The position numbers and the translations under genes are program-made. Below, piece after piece: positions 1-5,394 of a stretch of 5,394 nt of DNA. Source of the DNA: Alphaproteobacteria bacterium (GTDB lineage Bacteria > Pseudomonadota > Alphaproteobacteria > Puniceispirillales > Puniceispirillaceae); assembly GCA_022425565.1 (NCBI GenBank), contig JAKMFG010000304.1:1-5394 (forward strand). The letters are read 5' to 3'. The stretch's first letter is position 1, and each line of letters begins with the position of its first letter. The notes beneath the pieces are model-generated. The model was not told the origin of the DNA, did no database searches, and saw only the letters and a program-made list of their open reading frames with translations.

Positions 1-29
1 GCATAGACTGGCGGCGCCAGCACGGCAGC

Positions 30-36
30 AAAGGGG
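30..36 (+). promoter_or_regulatory. Ribosome binding site of the Lol permease gene
   Basis: The purine run AAAGGGG ends 5 bases before the ATG at 42, and this fixes the start. The permease frame has no stop between the window edge and 42, but none of those 13 codons is ATG, GTG or TTG, so 42 is the first possible start inside the window. The rest of positions 1-41 shows no recognisable promoter. A TAG at 4-6 could be the stop of an upstream gene (proS would be expected from conserved order), but six bases cannot establish that. Confidence 0.6.
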
Positions 37-41
37 CTTTC

Positions 42-1295
42 ATGCGGCTGTTTTCTCCTGTTGAGAGACTTCTGGCGAAGCGCTACATGCGGTCGCGCCG
101 GGCCGAAGGATTCATTTCCGTCATCGCGTGGTTTTCGCTTGCCGGAATCACCCTTGGTGTTGCCACGCTGATAATCGTCATGTCGGTGATGAACGGATTC
201 AGGGCAGAGCTGATCGGGCGTATTCTCGGGCTGAACGGCCATGTCGGCATCTATGCCGCCGGCGGGTCGGGCATTGCAGATTTCGACCCGCTATCCGTAT
301 CGCTTGCCGAGATCCCCGGGGTGATTGCCGTGACCCCGCAGGTCGAGGGGCAGGTGATGGCAAGCCGCGGCAACACAAATCTCGGCGCGGTTGTCCGCGG
401 TGTGCGCTGGTCGGACCTTGCGGCACGGCGCCCGCTCTGGAATGCGCTCAGCGACGAGGCGATCGCCGGCTTCCGTGACGAGGGCGGTCTTCTCATCGGC
501 AAGAGCATGGCCTTCAAGATGGGGTTGAATGTTGGCGACACCATCACGCTGACCTCGGCCCGCGGCGAGGCCACCGCCTTTGGCACCCTGCCGACGCGGC
601 GCGCCTACCGCATTGCCGGAATCTTTGACGTCGGCATGCATGAATATGACAGCTCGTTCATTTTCATGCCGTTCGATGTCGCCGGAAAACTGTTTGGCAT
701 GAGTGAGCGCGCCTCGGGGCTGGAAATCTATACGGCCGACCCGCAGAACATCACTGTGATCCGAACGCTTGTGGCTGACAAGATTGGCAAGGAGCTTCGC
801 GCTTTCGACTGGCTGCAGCGCAACCGTACATTCATCAACGCCCTGCGGGTCGAGCGCAATGTCATGTTCCTGATCCTGACGCTGATCATCCTTGTCGCCG
901 CCTTCAACATCATCTCCTCCATGATCATGCTTGTCCGGTCCAAGAATGCCGACATCGCAGTGCTTCGCACCATGGGGGCCAGCAGCGGCACCATCATGCG
1001 GGTGTTCCTGATGACCGGGGCCAGTATCGGCGTCGTCGGCACAATGGCCGGCACGGTGATCGGATTGCTGTTCTGCTGGAAGATCGGATCGATCCAGGGC
1101 TTTATCGAGGGCATCTCCGGCGCCGAGCTGTTTGCTGCCGAAATTTACTTCCTGTCGACGCTTCCGGCAAAGGTTGATCCGGCCGAGGTCGGGTTTGTCA
1201 CCGCCATGGCGCTTGGCCTGTCACTCCTTGCCAGCCTGTACCCGGCATGGCGTGCCGGCCGCATCGCCCCGGCAGAGGTTCTGCGCCATGAATAG
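42..1295 (+). CDS. lolC: Lipoprotein-releasing ABC transporter permease, LolC/LolE family (probably LolF type)
   Basis: Inner-membrane subunit of the Lol exporter, which with LolD lifts mature lipoproteins from the inner membrane and delivers them to LolA. The 417 residues match the family's usual length of about 400-415. Visible order: cytoplasmic N-terminus with RYMRSRR (residues 14-20); first membrane helix about 24-50, leading into the family hallmark MSVMNGFRAEL; periplasmic domain about 52-270; three further helices about 274-299, 320-346 and 381-402 forming an FtsX-like domain; C-terminal tail PAWRAGRIAPAEVLR. Between helices 2 and 3, KNADIAVLRTMGAS (301-314) is the cytoplasmic coupling segment expected to contact the ATPase. 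A loop at about 171-187 (with GTLPTRR, 181-187) aligns by eye with the LolA-binding Hook of E. coli LolC, which LolE lacks. The stop lies inside lolD. A single permease gene suggests a homodimer; whether a second copy exists elsewhere cannot be seen. The family is certain, while the C, E or F label is inferred. Confidence 0.95.
   Translation: MRLFSPVERLLAKRYMRSRRAEGFISVIAWFSLAGITLGVATLIIVMSVMNGFRAELIGRILGLNGHVGIYAAGGSGIADFDPLSVSLAEIPGVIAVTPQVEGQVMASRGNTNLGAVVRGVRWSDLAARRPLWNALSDEAIAGFRDEGGLLIGKSMAFKMGLNVGDTITLTSARGEATAFGTLPTRRAYRIAGIFDVGMHEYDSSFIFMPFDVAGKLFGMSERASGLEIYTADPQNITVIRTLVADKIGKELRAFDWLQRNRTFINALRVERNVMFLILTLIILVAAFNIISSMIMLVRSKNADIAVLRTMGASSGTIMRVFLMTGASIGVVGTMAGTVIGLLFCWKIGSIQGFIEGISGAELFAAEIYFLSTLPAKVDPAEVGFVTAMALGLSLLASLYPAWRAGRIAPAEVLRHE
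1274..1278 (+). promoter_or_regulatory. Ribosome binding site of lolD inside the permease gene
   Basis: AGAGG lies 9 bases before the lolD ATG at 1288, within the last codons of the permease gene. It supports the 1288 start over the in-frame ATG at 1132, which would add 52 residues unlike any LolD and overlap the permease by over 160 bases. Confidence 0.5.
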
Positions 1296-1992
1296 CACCA
1301 CGAAAAAAGCTGCCGGCGACGTGTTGCTGTCACTGACCAATGTTCAGCGCAATTACGAGCAGGGCGGTTCCGTGATCGAGGTCCTGCGTGACGCCAGCCT
1401 CGAGGTGCGTGGTGGTGAAATCACGGCTCTGATCGGGCCGTCTGGGTCCGGCAAATCGACGCTCCTCAACATTGCCGGCCTGCTGGAAAAGCCGAGTGGC
1501 GGTGAAGTGACCATCGACGGCATCGTCACCAGTAAGCTGGGCAGCGGCAAGCGCGGGCGTTTGCGCGGCTCGCATATCGGTTTCGTGTTTCAGGTTCACC
1601 GCCTGCTTCCCGAATTCTCCGCTCTGGAGAATGTGATGATCCCGCAGATGCTGAATGGCCTCGGCCGCGAGGAGTCGGCGGAGCGCGCCGAACAGCTGCT
1701 CGCCATGGTCGGGCTTCGCCAGCGATGCGATCACCGTCCGGGTGCGCTGTCGGGTGGTGAGCAGCAACGCGTTGCCATCGCCCGGGCCGTTGCCAATGCG
1801 CCGCGTATCCTTCTAGCCGACGAGCCGACCGGCAATCTTGATCCGGAAACCGCGGCCGAAGTGTTTGAACATCTCAACCATATTGTGCGCGGCACCGACA
1901 CGGCGGCACTGATCGTCACGCATAATGAGGCGCTTGCCGCCACCATGGACAGGCGACTGACCATCCGCGATGGCGGCATCGCCGAGATCTGA
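1288..1992 (+). CDS. lolD: Lipoprotein-releasing ABC transporter ATPase LolD
   Basis: Cytoplasmic ATPase that powers release of lipoproteins from the inner membrane through the adjacent permease. The product is 234 residues from the ATG at 1288, normal for LolD (about 225-235). All ABC motifs are intact: Walker A GPSGSGKST (50-58), Q-loop Gln102 in FQVHRLLPEFSALENV, signature LSGGEQQRVAIARA (154-167), Walker B RILLADEP (173-180) with Asp178 and catalytic Glu179, D-loop NLD (183-185), and switch His212 in VTHN. LLPEF after the Q-loop is typical of LolD and separates it from the related MacB and FtsE ATPases; the usual HHLLPEF reads HRLLPEF here, a mild change. The ATG overlaps the permease stop by 8 bases (ATGAATAG), so translation is probably coupled and the two subunits made in proportion. 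No terminator with a T-run follows. Confidence 0.96.
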   Translation: MNSTTKKAAGDVLLSLTNVQRNYEQGGSVIEVLRDASLEVRGGEITALIGPSGSGKSTLLNIAGLLEKPSGGEVTIDGIVTSKLGSGKRGRLRGSHIGFVFQVHRLLPEFSALENVMIPQMLNGLGREESAERAEQLLAMVGLRQRCDHRPGALSGGEQQRVAIARAVANAPRILLADEPTGNLDPETAAEVFEHLNHIVRGTDTAALIVTHNEALAATMDRRLTIRDGGIAEI

Positions 1993-2025
1993 CGCACAAG
2001 TCCTGCTGACAAAATACAGATTATC

Positions 2026-2059
2026 CGCAACCCGGTGTTTGCCCGTGGACAGGGGTGCG
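2026..2059. repeat. Imperfect inverted repeat in the lolD-dnaE gap
   Basis: CGCAACCC (2026-2033) can pair with GGGGTGCG (2052-2059) at 7 of 8 positions, with one A-G mismatch. TGT (2036-2038) and ACA (2049-2051) could extend the stem past a two-base bulge, leaving a loop of about 10. There is no T-run after it, so it is not a standard intrinsic terminator. It overlaps the promoter candidate. It may be chance in GC-rich DNA, a weak attenuating structure, or a binding site. Confidence 0.2.
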
Positions 2060-2077
2060 ATATCCTTTACCTATATT
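2046..2077 (+). promoter_or_regulatory. Weak candidate promoter for dnaE
   Basis: TGGACA (2046-2051, 5 of 6 to TTGACA) and TATATT (2072-2077, 5 of 6 to TATAAT) lie 20 bases apart, longer than the usual 16-18. An alternative pair, TTGCCC (2039-2044) and TATCCT (2061-2066), has a 16-base spacer but only 4 of 6 in each box. Either would start transcription shortly before the dnaE ribosome binding site. The 104-base gap is long enough for a promoter, unlike the lolC-lolD overlap, but readthrough from lolD is equally possible. Confidence 0.25.
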
Positions 2078-2085
2078 CCTGCCCC

Positions 2086-2090
2086 GAGGA
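2086..2090 (+). promoter_or_regulatory. Ribosome binding site of dnaE
   Basis: GAGGA sits 6 bases before the ATG at 2097, a near-ideal match and spacing. It fixes the dnaE start, which also places the conserved FVHLRVHSAYS segment at residues 5-15, as in other DnaE proteins. Confidence 0.7.
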
Positions 2091-2096
2091 CTTTCA

Positions 2097-5000
2097 ATGC
2101 CTGCCCCATTCGTTCATTTGCGCGTTCATTCAGCCTATTCGCTGGCGGAATCGACGCTTCGCCTGAAGTCGATCGTGGCGCTTGCAGGTGGCGATTCGCA
2201 GCCGGCGGTGGCCATCACCGACACCAACAACATGTTCGGCGCACTGGAATTCTCTGAAAAAATGCGCGAGGCAGGGGTGCAGCCGATCATCGGGCTGGAG
2301 TGCATCATCGCGGATTCGCGGGGCCGCGGTGAGGTGGTGCTTCTGGCGCAGAGCGAGGCCGGATACGAGGCGCTTTGCCGTCACAACTCGCGAGCCCTTC
2401 TCGAGGTCGAGGGTGGTGATGATCCGGTGATCAAGCTGGAGTCGCTTTCTGGTGACGGCGAGGGTCTGATCCTGCTTACCGGCGGGGCGGTGAACGGCTT
2501 TGTTGGCGCGGCAGCTGCCGAAGGGCAGACGGCGCTCGTCGATGAACGGCTTGCCGCGCTGAAGGATGCGCTTCCGGGCCGTGTTTATATCGAGTTGCAG
2601 CGTCACGGCCTTGATGCCGGGCGGCGCGCCGAGCCGCTGTTACTGGACGCGGCCATCAGCGCCGATATTCCGCTGGTGGCGACGAATGACTGCCGTTTCG
2701 AAAAACGCGACATGGTGATGCCGCATGATGTGCTTCTTTGTATCGGCAATGGTCGCAAGCTAGCCGAGGATGACAGGCCGCGCTTTACCGCCGAGCATTA
2801 TTTCAAATCCGCCGAAGAGATGGCGGCCCTGTTTGCAGACATTCCCGAGGCGGTCCGCAATACGCTGGTAATCGCGCAGCGCTGTAGCGCCATGGCGGAA
2901 ATGCGCAAGCCAATTCTGCCACCATTCGAATCCGAGGCGGGGCTTGGCGAGGAGGACGAACTCAAACGTCAGGCCAGTGACGGGTTGGAGGACCGGCTAG
3001 TCCGGCATGTCTTTGCCGACGAGATGGACGAGGCTGCCCGTGAGGCCGCCGCAGCGCCTTATCGTGAACGGCTGGAGTTCGAGCTTGGTGTCATCAACCA
3101 GATGGGGTTTCCGGGCTATTTCCTGATCGTTGCCGACTTTATACAGTGGGCGAAGGCGCGCGACATTCCGGTTGGTCCCGGCCGTGGCTCTGGCGCAGGA
3201 TCGGTGGTGGCATGGGCCTTGTCGATCACGGATCTCGACCCGCTGCGCTGGGAACTTCTTTTCGAGCGTTTTCTCAATCCCGAGCGTGTATCGATGCCGG
3301 ACTTCGATATCGATTTCTGTCAGGACAGGCGGGAAGAAGTGATCGGCTATGTTCAGGAGAAATACGGGTTTGACAAGGTGGCCCAGATCATCACTTTCGG
3401 ATCGCTTCAGGCGCGCGCCGCGCTGCGCGATGTCGGGCGCGTTCTCGAAATGCCCTATCCGCAGGTCGACCGCATTGCCAAGCTGATCCCCAGCAACCCG
3501 GCCAACCCGGTCACCATTGCGCAGGCCCTGGAGACCGAGGAAGAACTTCGCCAGCAGCGCCGTGACGACGAGCAGGTTGGAGAGCTCATCGACATCTCGA
3601 TGAAGTTAGAGGGGCTGTATCGTCACGCTTCGACCCATGCTGCCGGCCTGGTGATTGGTGACCGGCCGCTGGAACAGCTGGTGCCGCTCTATCGTGATCC
3701 ACGCTCGCCGATGCCGGTGACGCAGTTCAACATGAAATGGGTCGAGAATGCCGGTCTGGTGAAGTTTGACTTTCTTGGGCTGAAGACACTGACGGTCCTG
3801 CAACGGGCTGTTGCCTTTCTTGCCCAGCGTGGCGTCGAAATTGACCTTGCGACCATTCCGCTGGATGACACCAAGACCTTCGAGATGCTGTCGGCTGGCG
3901 ATACGGTCGGCGTGTTCCAGCTGGAATCCGCCGGTATGCGAGATGTCCTGAAAGGCCTGAAGCCTGACCGTTTCGAGGACATTATCGCCGTTGTCGCGCT
4001 CTATCGCCCCGGCCCGATGGAGAACATCAAACATTACGTCGCGCGAAAGCACGACCCGTCACTCGTCACCTACATGCATCCCAAGCTGGAGCCTGTTCTG
4101 GCCGAAACCTACGGCATCATGATCTACCAGGAGCAGGTACAGCAGGCGGCGCGGGTTCTGGCCGGTTACACGCTTGGCGGTGCTGACCTTTTGCGGCGCG
4201 CCATGGGCAAGAAGATCAAGGCCGAGATGGACAAGCAGCGCCAGACCTTCATTGCAGGTGCCGTCGAGAATGACCTGAGTGAACAGCTTGCCTCTGACGT
4301 TTTCGACCAGATTTCGGCCTTTGCCGGCTATGGTTTCAACAAGTCGCATGCGGCGGCCTATGCGCTGGTGTCCTACCAGACGGCCTATCTCAAGGCGAAC
4401 TATCCCGAGGAATTTCTCGCTGCTTCCATGGCGCTCGACGCCGGCAGCACCGACAAGCTGGCCGTCTTCCGCCAGGAATGCCAGCGCGAGGAGATCGAGG
4501 TGCGGCCACCGGATGTGAACCGGTCCGATGCGAGTTTCACTGTCGAGTTGCCCGAGAATGGTGGCCGGGCGGCTGTGCGCTATGCGCTTGGTGCCATCCG
4601 CAATGTCGGGTCCGAGGCCATGTCCCAACTCGTTGCCGAACGCGAGGCGAACGGTGTGTTCGCTGATCTGACCGATTTCCTGAAACGCCTTCCGCAGGCC
4701 GTCGCCAACAAGAAGCAGATGGAAAACCTGATCAGGGCGGGGGCGCTCGATTCCCTTCATGGCAACCGGCACGAGTTGCTAGAGAATGTCGAGGCTATCC
4801 TTGGTTTTGCGGATACTGTGCGGCAGGATGCGAAATCCAGTCAGGACAGCCTGTTCAGCGGGGATGATGCGCTGGACAAGACGGTGCACATGCAACAGTT
4901 CGAAGACTGGAGCGGCATGGACCGGCTTCGAGAGGAGTTTGAATCGCTGGGTCTGTATCTGTCGGCGCATCCGCTCGATGGCTATGCCGGCCGGTTGGAC

Positions 5001-5394
5001 AAGCTCAAGGTGATTTCTGCGAACGCTCTGGCAGCCATGATCGAAAGCCGTAACCTAAAGCCGCGCGTCAATCTGGCAGGTTCGGTATCGGCCAAGCAGG
5101 TGCGGATCTCGCAGCGCGGCAACAAGTTTGCTTTTGTCCAGTTCACCGACCAGACCGGCGTGTTCGAGGTGACCTTCTTCTCCGACATTCTTGCCGAAAG
5201 TCAGGAATTGCTGGATAGCGACATGCCGGTCCTTGTCTCTGCCAATCTGCGGTTGGAAGAAAATGGACCGCGGATCACGGCGGCTCGTGTGCAGGCGCTG
5301 GACGAGGCGATTGCCGCCTGGAACGGGGGTGTCGGCATCTGGGTTCAGGACGACAAGCCGCTGCCGGCGCTGAAATCGTTGCTCGAGCAGGACG
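2097..5394 (+). CDS. dnaE: DNA polymerase III alpha subunit (replicative polymerase), 3' end outside window
   Basis: Catalytic subunit of the replicative polymerase holoenzyme, which extends the new strand while bound to the beta clamp. Reading from the ATG at 2097, 1099 codons run without a stop to the edge; against E. coli (1160 residues) about 50 codons are missing. Domain order: PHP domain (about 1-270); polymerase core with GPGRGSGAGS (360-369), PDFDIDF (401-407) and KFDFLGL (556-562). Asp404, Asp406 and Asp558 correspond to E. coli catalytic Asp401, Asp403 and Asp555 with a constant offset of 3. Fingers include VGVFQLES (604-611) and GYTLGGADLLRRAMGKK; FNKSHA is at 747-752. Then come helix-hairpin-helix DNA-binding segments (about 790-870, with ALGAIRNVG at 830-838), clamp-binding motif QDSLF (916-920) and an OB-fold domain from about 991. 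This is the DnaE1 type: it lacks the built-in exonuclease of PolC, and the clamp motif and OB fold argue against the error-prone DnaE2 (ImuC). Several PHP metal ligands are changed, as in E. coli. No intein or frameshift. Confidence 0.97.
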   Translation, partial: MPAPFVHLRVHSAYSLAESTLRLKSIVALAGGDSQPAVAITDTNNMFGALEFSEKMREAGVQPIIGLECIIADSRGRGEVVLLAQSEAGYEALCRHNSRALLEVEGGDDPVIKLESLSGDGEGLILLTGGAVNGFVGAAAAEGQTALVDERLAALKDALPGRVYIELQRHGLDAGRRAEPLLLDAAISADIPLVATNDCRFEKRDMVMPHDVLLCIGNGRKLAEDDRPRFTAEHYFKSAEEMAALFADIPEAVRNTLVIAQRCSAMAEMRKPILPPFESEAGLGEEDELKRQASDGLEDRLVRHVFADEMDEAAREAAAAPYRERLEFELGVINQMGFPGYFLIVADFIQWAKARDIPVGPGRGSGAGSVVAWALSITDLDPLRWELLFERFLNPERVSMPDFDIDFCQDRREEVIGYVQEKYGFDKVAQIITFGSLQARAALRDVGRVLEMPYPQVDRIAKLIPSNPANPVTIAQALETEEELRQQRRDDEQVGELIDISMKLEGLYRHASTHAAGLVIGDRPLEQLVPLYRDPRSPMPVTQFNMKWVENAGLVKFDFLGLKTLTVLQRAVAFLAQRGVEIDLATIPLDDTKTFEMLSAGDTVGVFQLESAGMRDVLKGLKPDRFEDIIAVVALYRPGPMENIKHYVARKHDPSLVTYMHPKLEPVLAETYGIMIYQEQVQQAARVLAGYTLGGADLLRRAMGKKIKAEMDKQRQTFIAGAVENDLSEQLASDVFDQISAFAGYGFNKSHAAAYALVSYQTAYLKANYPEEFLAASMALDAGSTDKLAVFRQECQREEIEVRPPDVNRSDASFTVELPENGGRAAVRYALGAIRNVGSEAMSQLVAEREANGVFADLTDFLKRLPQAVANKKQMENLIRAGALDSLHGNRHELLENVEAILGFADTVRQDAKSSQDSLFSGDDALDKTVHMQQFEDWSGMDRLREEFESLGLYLSAHPLDGYAGRLDKLKVISANALAAMIESRNLKPRVNLAGSVSAKQVRISQRGNKFAFVQFTDQTGVFEVTFFSDILAESQELLDSDMPVLVSANLRLEENGPRITAARVQALDEAIAAWNGGVGIWVQDDKPLPALKSLLEQD

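Noticed and set aside
728..1114. Minus-strand frame of 128 codons opposite the permease
   Set aside because: A shadow of the permease membrane helices; its hydrophobic look comes from the complementary strand of that coding sequence.
1132..1287. Upstream in-frame extension of lolD from the ATG at 1132
   Set aside because: The extra 52 residues are a shifted reading of the permease's last helix, match nothing in LolD, and would give an abnormal length. The ATG at 1288 has a ribosome binding site.
2026..2059. Inverted repeat as a lolD transcription terminator
   Set aside because: The stem has a mismatch and a bulge, and the bases after it (ATATCCTTTACC) are not a T-run, so a standard intrinsic terminator is not supported.
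1970..2257. Plus-strand open frame of 95 codons bridging lolD, the gap and dnaE
   Set aside because: It overlaps the lolD end and the dnaE start out of frame, has no good ribosome binding site, and its product has no recognisable features.
3606..4052. Minus-strand open frame of 148 codons
   Set aside because: Antisense to dnaE around the third catalytic Asp and the fingers. No recognisable protein, and dnaE explains the sequence fully.
4059..4772. Long open frame of 237 codons on the minus strand
   Set aside because: It lies wholly antisense to the conserved polymerase region of dnaE. No family is recognisable in its translation, and such frames are expected opposite a GC-rich coding gene.
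2097..5394. Possible intein or insertion in dnaE
   Set aside because: I read the whole frame: all polymerase motifs follow in normal order with spacing that matches E. coli to within a few residues, leaving no room for an insertion.

Overview
The window looks like a conserved housekeeping stretch of an alphaproteobacterial chromosome. The evidence is a GC-rich composition (about 60% by eye), a lolC/E-lolD-dnaE gene order that I remember as common in Alphaproteobacteria (usually with proS just upstream), and protein motifs of alphaproteobacterial type, such as ITDTNNMFG in DnaE. I cannot name a genus. All three genes are on the + strand and together fill almost the whole window.

Layout: positions 1-41 hold only a short leader with a ribosome binding site. 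A single LolC/LolE-family permease (42-1295) is followed by its ATPase LolD (1288-1992), and the two genes overlap by 8 bases. They should form an inner-membrane ABC machine that extracts mature lipoproteins from the inner membrane and passes them to the periplasmic carrier LolA. Only one permease gene is present here, and it carries a LolC-like Hook loop, so a LolF-type homodimer plus LolD is the likely arrangement. A 104-base gap (1993-2096) holds a good ribosome binding site, a weak promoter candidate and an imperfect inverted repeat. The rest, 2097 to the right edge, is the start and most of dnaE, the replicative DNA polymerase III alpha subunit. It has 1099 codons without a stop and is cut by the window edge about 50 codons before its expected end.

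lolC and lolD work together in outer-membrane lipoprotein sorting. dnaE does chromosome replication and has no obvious functional tie to them beyond conserved neighbourhood. I found no RNA genes, mobile elements, CRISPR arrays, inteins, frameshifts or signs of recent transfer. I see no undescribed system. The points worth checking are the single-permease Lol arrangement, the loss of several metal-ligand histidines in the DnaE PHP domain, and how dnaE is transcribed.
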